Source: Vibrio sp. RE86 (lineage in GTDB: Bacteria > Pseudomonadota > Gammaproteobacteria > Enterobacterales > Vibrionaceae). From it: a stretch of 64,000 nt of DNA. Of this stretch, positions 17,262-26,231 are shown in pieces. The notes beneath the pieces were generated by a model that saw nothing but the letters and a program-made list of their open reading frames with translations, was not told the origin of the DNA and searched no databases. The position numbers were made by a program, and so were the translations under genes. Each line of letters begins with the position of its first letter. Positions within the stretch are counted from its first letter, which is position 1. Location of the stretch: positions 248,001 through 312,000 of the forward strand of contig NZ_VTXI01000001.1 of the NCBI RefSeq assembly GCF_013114545.1. The letters run 5' to 3'.

Positions 17262-18566
17262 TTAAGCTTCAGAGCGCTTTAAATGTACTTCCTCTTCAGC
17301 AGCACCTGCCAGCGGATCGTTGAAGCGTTGCTCATCAAAAGCACCTTCAGATTTCGCGACAATAATCGTCACGGCGCTGTCACCGGTAATGTTGACGGCG
17401 GTACGAATCATATCAAGTAGGCGGTCAACACCCATAATAAGTGCAATACCTTCAAGTGGTAGGCCAACTTGGTTCAATACCATTGCCAGCATAACCAAGC
17501 CAACACCAGGAACACCTGCTGTACCAATCGATGCAAGCGTTGCTGTCATGATCACCATTAGGTAATCCGTCATCGTCAGGTCGATGTTAAATGCCTGAGC
17601 AATGAAAGCCGTCGCGACACCTTGCATGATCGCCGTACCGTCCATGTTCACTGTTGCGCCTAGTGGAACGGTGAACGAAGAGACTCGGTTCTCTACACCC
17701 ATACGGTTCTTTGCTGTTTCCATAGTTACTGGAATTGTCGCGTTTGAAGAAGCGGTCGAGAAGGCGAACATGATCGCATCTTCCATTTTCTTCAAGAACG
17801 TAATTGGGCTAAGACCAGTAAAGCCTTTTAGCATCACACTGTAAGTGACTAGGCCGTGTAGAACTAGCGTCCCCGCCAGTACTAAGAAGTACTCAGCTAA
17901 GTTCACAATTGCGCTTAAACCTAGACCAGTGAAAAGCTTCGCCATCAGGAAGAAGACACCGTATGGCGCTAGGTTCATCAGAATCGCAACCAGCTTCATG
18001 ATCACTTCATTAAGATCAGAGAAGAAAGCAGCGATACGCTCACCTGGTTTACCCGCAGCACTGATCGCGATACCAAAGAGTACAGCGAACACGATAACTT
18101 GAAGGGTCTTACCTTCAGCCATTGCGCTGATTGGGTTGGTCGGGAACATATCAATGATCACTTGACCAAGAGAAGGTGCTTCAGCTGATTTGAACGAGCT
18201 TGCTGCAGTTAAATCCGCGCCTGCGCCAGGTTGGAAAAGGTTACCCATAGTGAGGGCTAGAGTGATAGCAACTGCAGTAGTTGCAACATAGAACGCAAGG
18301 GTTTTACCGCCCATTCGACCTAAAGTAGAGAGGTCTTTAAGTGAGCTTGTACCGCAAACAAGGGATACAAAAACCAGTGGAACAACAAGCATTTTTAAGC
18401 TGGCAACGAAGATCTGTCCACCAACTTCAAATAGTCCATTAACGATGTATGCGTCGACAAATCCGTTGTCGGCAAATAGGCTGCGAATCGCAAATCCTGT
18501 CAAGATACCCGCAACCATACCTAGAATTACGCGGCTGGTTAGCGACATCGGTTTCTTGGTATTCAT
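17262..18566 (-). CDS. Dicarboxylate/amino acid:cation symporter (SDF/DAACS family)
   Basis: 434 residues from ATG 18566, with AAGGAG upstream (a GTG at 18575 is less likely). About eight helices with two re-entrant loops. Signatures: STASSNATIPVTMETAKN (serine-rich loop), GATVNMDGTAIMQG, GTAGVPGVGLVML and DRLLDMIRTAVNITGD. Family members import glutamate, aspartate, serine or C4-dicarboxylates with Na+ or H+; the substrate here is open. A CRP-like site lies about 110 bases upstream. Confidence 0.92.
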   Translation of the reverse strand: MNTKKPMSLTSRVILGMVAGILTGFAIRSLFADNGFVDAYIVNGLFEVGGQIFVASLKMLVVPLVFVSLVCGTSSLKDLSTLGRMGGKTLAFYVATTAVAITLALTMGNLFQPGAGADLTAASSFKSAEAPSLGQVIIDMFPTNPISAMAEGKTLQVIVFAVLFGIAISAAGKPGERIAAFFSDLNEVIMKLVAILMNLAPYGVFFLMAKLFTGLGLSAIVNLAEYFLVLAGTLVLHGLVTYSVMLKGFTGLSPITFLKKMEDAIMFAFSTASSNATIPVTMETAKNRMGVENRVSSFTVPLGATVNMDGTAIMQGVATAFIAQAFNIDLTMTDYLMVIMTATLASIGTAGVPGVGLVMLAMVLNQVGLPLEGIALIMGVDRLLDMIRTAVNITGDSAVTIIVAKSEGAFDEQRFNDPLAGAAEEEVHLKRSEA

Positions 18567-19130
18567 AGTGAACACTCCTTATAGTTATGCACCTTGAGTT
18601 CACTTCAAGGCGAGCAGGAGGTTAGCAGTCACTCGAAAAAATAAGAAAGGAAAAGAATGCGGTTAATTTATAGATGTGATTTGGGTCACTAGTTTTTTTG
18701 ACTGTTTAACATCATTATAACCAGTATGATTAACGGATTTATCCAAAGAACTGTTTTTGTAACACTAAAAATTCTGTTAATTAAAGAACGTAGGATTCTC
18801 ATTACTTGAGAATCAATGTGCATATACTGGTAAGATGTGTTTCAAAGTGAATACATAGTCATGGTTTATGCAGCAGCCCTTAGTGAAACGCAAAAAACTA
18901 AGCGATTAAGTTCATCGTTTTATCTTCGTTGATTTTAGTCATTTACCTTTCAAAGTAACTTTTTAGTTATTTTAAATCAGAACCTTATCATCACTTTATC
19001 TTCTAATAACAGTTTGATGCTTGTCCTCAGTGATTTTGAGGCAGATAAACAGCCCATTCGGTGTATTGGTTTTATCGACACATTGTTTTATGTTAGTCGC
19101 AAAATACAACATGATAATAAATAGAACGCT
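18567..19130. other. 564-base non-coding stretch
   Basis: AT-rich. Contains the CRP-like site at 18675-18690 and presumably promoters for the symporter and the RhtB gene. A 23-codon frame at 18859 has no ribosome site and was not called. Otherwise nothing recognised. Confidence 0.4.
18675..18690. promoter_or_regulatory. CRP-like site
   Basis: TGTGA-TTTGGG-TCACT, one base from the ideal TGTGA-N6-TCACA core. It lies 109 bases upstream of the symporter start, fitting catabolite control of an uptake system. Confidence 0.6.
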
Positions 19131-19751
19131 ATGAATACCGCTTTGCTGGGAATGTTTATTCCAACCTTCTTTTTTGTCTCGATCACTCCGGGAATGTGTA
19201 TGACCTTGGCACTTACGCTAGGTATGAGCATCGGTTATCGACGTGCGCTGTGGATGATGGCAGGTGAACTGGTCGGTGTCGGATTAGTCGCCGTTGCTGC
19301 CGTACTGGGCATTGCCGCAGTTATGCTCAATTACCCTTGGTTGTTTGTCGCCCTTAAGCTTATCGGTGGGGGCTATCTGTTTTATCTCGGTGTTCAGATG
19401 TGGCGATCTAAAGGCAAGCTTGCGATCAATATTGATGAGAGCGCCCCTACACCGCAAAGCGATTGGGATTTGGTGGTTCAAGGCTTTGTGACCGCGATAG
19501 CGAATCCAAAAGGGTGGGCGTTTATGATCTCTTTGCTGCCTCCTTTTATTGATCAAAGTGCCGAACTGGCTCCTCAGCTCATTGTTCTTGTCTCTATTAT
19601 ATTACTGTTCGAGTTCATCTGTATGACCTTGTATGCCACGGGTGGAAAAGGGTTGAAACACCTACTCGGGCAGTCTAAAAATGTTCGTTTAATGAATCGC
19701 ATCGCTGGCACGCTTATGATGGGTGTTGGTGTTTGGCTGCTAATGAGTTAG
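19131..19751 (+). CDS. LysE/RhtB-family amino acid exporter
   Basis: 206 residues, six predicted helices. The N-terminus (FIPTFFFVSITPGMCMTLALTLG) and the segment GFVTAIANPKGWAFMISLLPPFID are RhtB-family signatures. Inner-membrane efflux of an amino acid or related compound, driven by proton exchange. Stands alone with long non-coding DNA on both sides. Confidence 0.9.
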   Translation: MNTALLGMFIPTFFFVSITPGMCMTLALTLGMSIGYRRALWMMAGELVGVGLVAVAAVLGIAAVMLNYPWLFVALKLIGGGYLFYLGVQMWRSKGKLAINIDESAPTPQSDWDLVVQGFVTAIANPKGWAFMISLLPPFIDQSAELAPQLIVLVSIILLFEFICMTLYATGGKGLKHLLGQSKNVRLMNRIAGTLMMGVGVWLLMS

Positions 19752-19977
19752 TAATGAGTTTCTTTTGGTTGTCGTTTATTGAGCTGATAAACAGTTATTA
19801 CTCGGATAAGTGAGGGAGGGTTAATGTTTATTTTAAATTGAGTTAATTCTGATATGCCTCAAAGTTGCAAATGTGATAAATTTTTCATTCATGCTGTAAC
19901 TGTATGTGGTATCAATCATCACTGTGCGTATTAGATTTAGCTAGGATAAGCCATTCATCAAGCACTGTTTTTGTGCA

Positions 19978-20780
19978 TTGAACATCATTTTAGGGCTATT
20001 GCTAACCCTTGGTTATCCAACAATATCTAGCGCGGCAAATTTGCCGTTAGGGCCGCTTGCGACTCAAGATATTGAAGAAGAGCAACGACAACGTCTCAAA
20101 CAACTTGAAGAAAGCACCAATGCGCTTCAAGAGCTGACACCTACCCCCTGCTTCCTGACTCTCAGCCAATAGAAGATACTCAGTGTATTGATATTACTGA
20201 GATACAATTTTCTGGCAATACTCAGTACAGCAATCAAACACTGGCCGAGATATCCGGCTTTAAGCCAGGGTGTATTGGCCTTAATGCCATTAATGACTAC
20301 CTTCGCAATATCTCTAATCACTATATCGAAGCGGGTTACGTCACTTCCCGCGCCTTTATGACACCACAGGACCTTTCTTCTGGGGTGTTATTGATTGTGA
20401 TTGTCGAAGGGAAGGTTGAAAAGGTGCTCTTCAATGGCAAAGAGGCTGACTTCTTAGTTATGGCACTTCCGGGTGTCTCTGGTGCTATTAAGGATGGGTT
20501 AGAAGATGATCATGGCGGACACCTCATTGCTTCGATGTTCAATGGGTTAGGCGAGCAGATTAACTATGTACCAATGAACAAAAAGGTTAATGGCTCAGGT
20601 GGTGAGTGGGGTAGCCTTGAGAGATTGTGGAAAAATGAGTTAGAGAAAGGCAAGAAGGTTACAGTCGATATTAAACCTATTTATACTGGTAACAACAAAA
20701 GGCCTGATGCCATTGCAGTTAGCTATGCTATTGGAAATGAAAAACGTGTCGCACGACTCATTGAAAATATAAAACAATAG
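19978..20780 (+). pseudogene. TpsB (ShlB/FhaC-type) fragment, frameshifted and fused to a nuclease toxin tail
   Basis: Reading 19978 to ~20148 and then changing frame gives a signal-like N-terminus, a TpsB linker (EEEQRQRLKQLEES) and a POTRA domain (CIDITEIQFSGN; YIEAGYVTSRAFMTPQDLSS; IVEGKVEKVLFNG). Adding one C to the C5 tract at 20144-20148 restores one frame. After ALPGVSG (~20485) the protein changes abruptly to a DNA/RNA non-specific endonuclease domain of contact toxins (DDHGGHLIASMFNG; NYVPMNKK; IKPIYTGNNKRPD). The beta-barrel of TpsB and nearly all of TpsA are missing, so a deletion has joined the start of the transporter to the end of the effector. It also lacks an ATG (TTG at best). 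Confidence 0.8.
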
Positions 20781-20790
20781 AAGGTGTTAA

Positions 20791-21231
20791 GTGAATACAG
20801 CGAAGAACCCCCAAGAAATATATAAAGAGATAGGAAACCTTATTTGGTCAATTTTTCCTGAAGAGGGAGTTGAATCATGCTTTACGTGTCAGGTTTACGA
20901 TTCGTTTAAAGATTATACATTTGATTGGTCAGATGAGAAAGGGATCAAGCAATGGTTTGGTTTTGAGGATAGCCCTGATGATGTTTTTTATTTAATATTA
21001 AAACAGCTTGAATTACTTCAACAGCATCCTATTTTTGCAAAAGAACGTTGGACGCATTGTAAGGTAACACTAACCGATGAAGGTAAGTTTAGTATTAACT
21101 TCGCTTATATTGATAAAGAAGATAGTTGGAGTGGACTATATATGAGAGGGGTTAGCTCACTAACAAAAGAAGAAGCTGAAATTTACCATGTCCCCGAAGA
21201 TGTATGGGAAGAACGTCAAGTTCAATCATAG
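20791..21231 (+). CDS. Probable immunity protein (DUF600/YezG-like) to the nuclease toxin
   Basis: 146 residues, acidic, soluble, starting at GTG 20791 with GAAGG upstream, 10 bases after the toxin tail. Features such as IYKEIGNLIWSIFPEE near the N-terminus and TLTDEGKFSINFAYIDKED at ~95-113 resemble the YezG/DUF600 immunity family that partners nuclease toxins. It should bind and block the nuclease domain encoded just upstream. Kept intact although the toxin precursor is broken, as expected if it still protects against kin. Confidence 0.7.
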   Translation: MNTAKNPQEIYKEIGNLIWSIFPEEGVESCFTCQVYDSFKDYTFDWSDEKGIKQWFGFEDSPDDVFYLILKQLELLQQHPIFAKERWTHCKVTLTDEGKFSINFAYIDKEDSWSGLYMRGVSSLTKEEAEIYHVPEDVWEERQVQS

Positions 21232-21237
21232 CCATCG

Positions 21238-21279
21238 AAAATAATAAGGACAGGCAGGGAAAAATAACAAGGACAGGCA
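21238..21279 (+). repeat. Two direct repeats, period 23
   Basis: A 19-base unit (AAAATAATAAGGACAGGCA at 21238-21256) recurs at 21261-21279 with one mismatch, at the seam between the immunity gene and the orphan module. Possibly a recombination scar between toxin cassettes. Confidence 0.6.
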
Positions 21280-21286
21280 TAATAAG

Positions 21287-21889
21287 GTGCAAGATTTAGC
21301 GACAATCCCTTTTAATGAAGAAGCTAAGGCATATTTATTGGAACAAGGCTTAGGATACGAATTCTTTAAAGTTCCACTACCTGAAGAGGGTATGGAGATT
21401 GACCGTTATTCTGGCAGGCCAATTAACCCAGAAACAGGAACTTATCAGTTATCACATCTAATTGAAGGAAAAGTGTATACAGTAAACTACTATCCAAGTG
21501 GATCACCAGATTGTTTAGCAAATAACTGCAATATGGTTAAAGATGAAGCCAGCGATGCGTTTATTACTGCAACTAGTGCGAAGGCGTTGGATGATGCGTC
21601 GACATTAGCGACGTATGCTGCTCTTCCAGCTAGAGCGGGAACTACAATATTTAAGACTATTGATCATACTGGAAAACTTACATCTTTTGGCAGTGCGTTT
21701 TTAGATGATACTGTAAGTAAGCAAATTATGGATGAAGGATTCTCTAATTTGACAGAATTAATGCTGAAAGAGCATTTAGGCAAGCACAAAGCTGAAAAAG
21801 TACAAGCTTACTTATCTGCATCAGGTTTACTGGATCCAGTAAATGACGCTATACCTACAGATAAAGAAAATAGGGCAGTTCAAAGGTGA
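21287..21889 (+). CDS. Orphan effector C-terminal module (uncertain)
   Basis: 200 residues from GTG 21287; there is no good ribosome site and the frame is open back to a stop at 21245, so it may be a silent fragment. The N-terminal part (DRYSGRPINPETGTYQLSHLIEGKVYTVNYYPSG) looks like the linker before a toxin in large secreted effectors. The remainder is Ala/Thr-rich with a helical tail (LTELMLKEHLGKHKAEKVQAYL). I do not recognise the toxin family. Position after a toxin/immunity pair and before a small membrane protein suggests a displaced old toxin end. Confidence 0.5.
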   Translation: MQDLATIPFNEEAKAYLLEQGLGYEFFKVPLPEEGMEIDRYSGRPINPETGTYQLSHLIEGKVYTVNYYPSGSPDCLANNCNMVKDEASDAFITATSAKALDDASTLATYAALPARAGTTIFKTIDHTGKLTSFGSAFLDDTVSKQIMDEGFSNLTELMLKEHLGKHKAEKVQAYLSASGLLDPVNDAIPTDKENRAVQR

Positions 21890-22203
21890 ATAAATTTTTT
21901 GAGTTAATCATATGGCCGGATAAGTTATTTAACAGAATGGCTAAGTTTATTTTAATTGCTATTTATTCGCTTGTGTGGTTGTTATTTTTAACTAATAATA
22001 TTTTTATTCTTGGTTATGTGACACTTGGTGATTTTATCCCTCTATATAGTATTTTAGTTATGTCTTGCTTTCTAACTAATCGAAATTTACCTATAGGAGG
22101 AGTTACATATGATTTTGAGGAAAATAAAAATACAGTACAGGTTTTTCGTTTTTTTATTTTTTTAGGATCACTTTTTTTATATATTTATTACATATTCATA
22201 TAA
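21886..22203 (+). CDS. Small membrane protein, candidate immunity partner
   Basis: 105 residues, starting at a GTG that overlaps the previous stop by four bases. Three hydrophobic segments (~18-38, 45-62, 85-105), Phe/Ile/Leu rich and strongly AT-biased codon use. No family recognised. Overlapping the orphan effector module argues that the two work as a pair, which would make this an immunity protein in the inner membrane. That is inference from context. Confidence 0.55.
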   Translation: MNKFFELIIWPDKLFNRMAKFILIAIYSLVWLLFLTNNIFILGYVTLGDFIPLYSILVMSCFLTNRNLPIGGVTYDFEENKNTVQVFRFFIFLGSLFLYIYYIFI

Positions 22204-22584
22204 GCTCAATCTGAAAAATCATTTTGTCAAATGATACTTACTTGTTATTTAATGGGAATACTCTGGTTTTTGGTGAAACTATCATGGAATAACAATGAGC
22301 AAGGTGTTATGCAACAAGTACACATGTATCACGTCTCGGGGAGCATGCCCGAAAAGTAATTCATTTAGACAAAGTGGTGAAGGTACAATAGTTATAATTC
22401 TATTAAAATCTTAATTCCTAATGCTGCACAATGCCTTGCTGACTCCACCTCTGACTAATATGCAGTGTGAAGGTAAGATTAAGTTAAATGAAGGGCTTTG
22501 TCGATGAGTTCGGGGGTAGCCATGTTCACGGTAAGATAATGAATATATCTTGTATGGAGTTGTAGCAAAGTAGCGAGCATATTG
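22204..22584. other. 381-base non-coding stretch after the toxin debris
   Basis: No gene seen. It contains a weak imperfect inverted repeat (22298-22312 with 22426-22440) and AT-rich DNA. It may be decayed remains of the effector locus. Confidence 0.4.
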
Positions 22585-22848
22585 ATGGGTTTACTCAATC
22601 GCATTAAAACAGGTTTGATAGACGTACTGGACTTTCAGTCACGAGTTTGGGTAGTAAGCGTCTATGCTGGTGAACACAAAGGAGAGTCTTACGTTGTGAA
22701 TGAAGACAGCTTCTCCGAACCGATGCAATGGATGAAGCGCAAAGGCTATACCGAGGCGATGATCGAGCAGATCGATAAAATGCAGCGCTCACAGGTGAAA
22801 GAGTTTGAGTTAGAAAACGTAAAGCATCGACTCATGCGTGTGAAATGA
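22585..22848 (+). CDS. Small hypothetical protein
   Basis: 87 residues from ATG 22585 (TTG 22582 is alternative). Basic and soluble, MGLLNRIKTGLIDVLDFQ at the start and a helical, charged C-terminus. No family recognised. It is followed at once by a strong terminator, which supports a real transcription unit. The base composition is back to that of the chromosome backbone. Confidence 0.65.
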   Translation: MGLLNRIKTGLIDVLDFQSRVWVVSVYAGEHKGESYVVNEDSFSEPMQWMKRKGYTEAMIEQIDKMQRSQVKEFELENVKHRLMRVK

Positions 22849-22852
22849 AGTT

Positions 22853-22889
22853 CAGCCCCTAAGTAAGCGAATACTTAGGGGCTGTTTTA
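22853..22889. terminator. Terminator between convergent genes
   Basis: Perfect 13-bp stem CAGCCCCTAAGTA with its complement, 6-nt loop, then TTTT. Confidence 0.88.
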
Positions 22890-24080
22890 TTAAGCTTGTT
22901 GAAGCGTTGGAGAACGTTTGTCTAGTGCGCCGCTTAAGCGAGTCAACAGAAGGGCACCTAGTACGATAGCTGCACCAACCCAAGGTGTATTCATCAGCCC
23001 AGAGTCTTCGACGATCAAACCGCCGCCCCAAGAGCCTAGCGCAATACCCACATTGAATGCCGCGATGTTGAGGCCAGAAGCTACATCTACTGCGTCTGGT
23101 GCGTATTTTTCCGCAAGGTTTACCACGTATACTTGCAAGCCAGGCACATTACCAAATGCGAACGCACCCCAAACCAGAATGGTCAGAACCGCAGCGATAG
23201 GGTTATAGGCGGTAAAGTTGAACACAAGCAATACCATCGCTAAGCCGACAAAGATAACCGTTAGCGCTTTGATTGGGCCCATAGAGTCAGCCATCTTGCC
23301 GCCCCAAATATTGCCCACCGCAACCGACACTCCGTAAACCAACATGATTAAACCAATAGCACTAGAGTTGAAACCAGAGATCTCTTCAAAAATCGGCGCT
23401 AAGAAGGTAAAGGCCGTAAACGTGCCGCCGTAACCTAATGCAGTGATGGCGTAAACCAATAGTAGGCGAGGCTGTGTTAAAACCTTAAGTTGCGCAGAGA
23501 GTTTTGTCGCTGGTGGCTGCTTTAAGTTACTTGGTACCAATGCTGCACTACCTATAAGAGCAATTAAACCTAAGATTGCGACAATCAAAAACGTCGCTTG
23601 CCAGCCGAAAGTTTGGCCGATGTACGTACCCAGTGGTACACCGGTTACTAGCGCCACGGTTAGGCCAGTAAACATGATGGCAATAGCGCTGGCTGCTTTC
23701 TCTTTAGAAACCAATCCGGTTGCAATGGTAGAGCCTATCGAGAAGAACACCCCGTGTGCAAGACCCGTCAGGATGCGAGCCATGACCAAGGTATTGTAGC
23801 CAGGAGCTTGCCACGCCAATAGGTTACCTAGCACAAACAGTGACATCACTGTAAGTAGTACCTTCTTACGCGGCCAGTTACCTGTTAGAGCTGTAAGAAC
23901 AGGAGCGCCAACCGCAACCCCTAAAGCGTACAAGCTTACTAACAGACCGGCAGAAGGTAGTGAAACGGAAAGGTCTGCTGCCATTGTAGGAATAAGTCCG
24001 ACAATGACGAATTCGGTGGTGCCGATAGCAAAAGCACTCAGCGTTAATGCGAATAGAGCAATTGGCATAATGATTCTCAT
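22890..24080 (-). CDS. MFS efflux transporter (DHA1 family, YdhP/AraJ-like)
   Basis: 396 residues, 12 helices. The start MPIALFALTLSAFAIGTTEFVIVGLIPTIA-like segment, with GTTEF in helix 1, and the motif ALTGNWPRKKVLL (motif A form) are typical of the YdhP/AraJ/NepI group. Likely a proton-driven exporter of drugs, sugars or nucleosides. Divergent from a LysR gene at 24187, the usual layout for a regulated exporter. Start at 24080 or at the second ATG (24068) cannot be decided. Confidence 0.9.
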   Translation of the reverse strand: MRIIMPIALFALTLSAFAIGTTEFVIVGLIPTMAADLSVSLPSAGLLVSLYALGVAVGAPVLTALTGNWPRKKVLLTVMSLFVLGNLLAWQAPGYNTLVMARILTGLAHGVFFSIGSTIATGLVSKEKAASAIAIMFTGLTVALVTGVPLGTYIGQTFGWQATFLIVAILGLIALIGSAALVPSNLKQPPATKLSAQLKVLTQPRLLLVYAITALGYGGTFTAFTFLAPIFEEISGFNSSAIGLIMLVYGVSVAVGNIWGGKMADSMGPIKALTVIFVGLAMVLLVFNFTAYNPIAAVLTILVWGAFAFGNVPGLQVYVVNLAEKYAPDAVDVASGLNIAAFNVGIALGSWGGGLIVEDSGLMNTPWVGAAIVLGALLLTRLSGALDKRSPTLQQA

Positions 24081-24186
24081 CGTTGTGTTGTTTGATGGGG
24101 TGCATTATTCAAGAAACTTTATTTGTGAAAAATAGTGCTTTTATCAAATTACTTTTGCTATAAATGATGGTAATTGGGTTTGAGAG

Positions 24187-25077
24187 ATGAATGACATGCG
24201 CACACGTTCCGATGAATTGGATATGTTACTTACCGTGGTTGACAGTGGTGGGTTCTCCGCGGCCGCCGATGCGTTAGGTATACAGGTCGCTCGCGTATCA
24301 AGAGCAGTGAGTAAAATTGAAAAACAGCTTGGGGTGTCGATTCTTAATCGAACCACCAGACGCATAGAACTCACCGATGAAGGGCGTCAGTTCGTTGAGT
24401 CGATTCGTAAAGGGCTAGATATCATCAAGCAAGCGGAAGAGGAGATCGTCTCGCGTGGGGAGCTACCTAAAGGTCACCTAAGAGTCGACGCCGCCAGCCC
24501 GTTTGTTTTTCATCAGTTAGTGCCGCTTATACATGAGTTTAAATCAGCCTACCCAGATATTGAGTTGGAGCTCACTTCGAATGAAGGCTTTGTTGACCTA
24601 TTAGAGAAACGAACCGATGTTGCGATTCGTATTGGTCAGCTCAAAGACTCGACATTGCATGCGAAACCTCTCGGTAAAAGTCCACTCTATATCGTCGCTT
24701 CTCCAGATTACCTTGCTCGACATGGGATACCTAAGTCGGTGTCTGAGTTATCGCAACATCAAATCATTGGTTTTAACGCGCCCAAGGTGCTCAACCAATG
24801 GCCGCTAAAAGGGTTTAAGTCGATTGAGCCTAGCCTGCAATCCAGTAACGGAGAAACGGTTCGGCAGTTGGCGCTGAGCTCAAATGGCATCGCTTGTTTA
24901 TCAGGGTTCATGGTCAAACAAGATCTGGAGGCAGGGCGACTGGTATCGATTTTAGAGGATGAAAAGCTGCTCAATACTGATAGAGAGTTGGTTAACGCCG
25001 TCTATTACAAGTCCTCGTCCGTCGCGAGGCGAATTTCTGCGTTTATCGACTTCATTCAACCTAGGCTCTCTTTGTGA
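24187..25077 (+). CDS. LysR-family regulator, divergent from the MFS exporter
   Basis: 296 residues: winged helix with GGFSAAADALGIQVARVSRAVSKIEKQLG at ~18-46 and a periplasmic-binding-like effector domain from ~90. The 106-base gap to the MFS gene is the likely site of joint control. Effector unknown. Confidence 0.93.
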   Translation: MNDMRTRSDELDMLLTVVDSGGFSAAADALGIQVARVSRAVSKIEKQLGVSILNRTTRRIELTDEGRQFVESIRKGLDIIKQAEEEIVSRGELPKGHLRVDAASPFVFHQLVPLIHEFKSAYPDIELELTSNEGFVDLLEKRTDVAIRIGQLKDSTLHAKPLGKSPLYIVASPDYLARHGIPKSVSELSQHQIIGFNAPKVLNQWPLKGFKSIEPSLQSSNGETVRQLALSSNGIACLSGFMVKQDLEAGRLVSILEDEKLLNTDRELVNAVYYKSSSVARRISAFIDFIQPRLSL

Positions 25078-25147
25078 GGCAAAACAGCTTTATTCTGAAA
25101 TAGCCACCAAGACACTACTAAGTACCCCGCAACTCTCCACTGTTCTC

Positions 25148-26053
25148 TTAATCCGTTATTTGAGTGACGGCAAAGTCAATGAAGGCGCGGACTTTGGCTG
25201 ATAGATGCTTCTTGCTTGGATAGACCAAATAGATAGGTAATTGTAGAGGAGGAAAGTCAGGAAAAAGCTCTATGAGTGACCCTTGTTCGAATTCATCATT
25301 AATGTGATCCCTTGGTAAACGAGTAATGCCTTGGCCTGCTTTACACATAGCCAGTTCAAGTTGAGGGCTGTTCGTGATCATTCTTGCTGTGGTAAGCACT
25401 TCGATAGGCTCACCGTTACGCTCTTGATATACCCATTTATGCGGCTGTTTGCTCAGGCTGTAGGTAATGACGCGATGGCTTTCTAGCTCTGACGGGTGAC
25501 TAGGTGTACCATAATCTTTAAGGTATTGAGGGGAGGCAACGGTCACGCCAAAGCTAGAACAAAGCTTACGGCTTATTAGGCTGGAATCATCCATTGCTTC
25601 TGATGCTCTAATCACGATGTCAAACCCCTCATCAATCACATCAACCATGCGATCATTGATATCAACATCAAGCTGTACTTTGGGAAACTGTTGAGCAAAC
25701 TGAACTAAAACAGGTTGAAGCTTAGTTAACCCAAAACTGACCGGGCAGCTTATCCTTAACGTCCCCTGAGGCTCTCGTTGACTGCCAGACACTAGGTTTT
25801 CCGCCGTTACAGCATCATCAATGATCTGCTGGCAGCGCGCATAGAACTCTTTGCCTTCTGGAGTGAGCTTAAGAGTGCGAGTTGTACGTTGAAGCAGTCT
25901 CACCCCTAGCCGCGATTCGAGTTTATTAATCTCTTTGCTGATATACGATGTTGAATGTAAGGTCGCTTGCGCTGCATTGGTAAAACTGCCGCTATTAACG
26001 ACTTCGACAAATATTACGATGCCATCGAGTAAATCTGTTTTCGCGCTCACCAT
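25148..26053 (-). CDS. LysR-family regulator, divergent from the MATE exporter
   Basis: 301 residues with the HTH GSFTNAAQATLHSTSYISKEINKLESRLG near the N-terminus and a substrate domain (LRISCPVSFGLTKLQPVL). Convergent with the preceding LysR gene and divergent from the MATE gene at 26232, with 178 bases between. Probably controls that exporter; effector unknown. Confidence 0.92.
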   Translation of the reverse strand: MVSAKTDLLDGIVIFVEVVNSGSFTNAAQATLHSTSYISKEINKLESRLGVRLLQRTTRTLKLTPEGKEFYARCQQIIDDAVTAENLVSGSQREPQGTLRISCPVSFGLTKLQPVLVQFAQQFPKVQLDVDINDRMVDVIDEGFDIVIRASEAMDDSSLISRKLCSSFGVTVASPQYLKDYGTPSHPSELESHRVITYSLSKQPHKWVYQERNGEPIEVLTTARMITNSPQLELAMCKAGQGITRLPRDHINDEFEQGSLIELFPDFPPLQLPIYLVYPSKKHLSAKVRAFIDFAVTQITD

Positions 26054-26231
26054 TTCAGCCTCTAGGTCTTATTCCACTTCATATGGAAATAATCATTACA
26101 CATTTGCCCTATTAATAAATAAACGAGCACAATCTATGCTAATTACATCACAACTGAGCAAGCTGACTTTATGGCAAATAGGCTGAGTTTTGTTCATTAC
26201 GACGCTAATTAAACGTTTGAGGGCATGTAAG

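Noticed and set aside
18859..18930. 23-codon frame beginning MVYAAALSETQK
   Set aside because: No ribosome site, no family, and the stretch is AT-rich non-coding DNA.
22298..22440. Imperfect inverted repeat resembling an integron attC/VCR
   Set aside because: Arms match at 12 of 15 bases only, with no core GTTRRRY sites or cassette array; not supported as attC.
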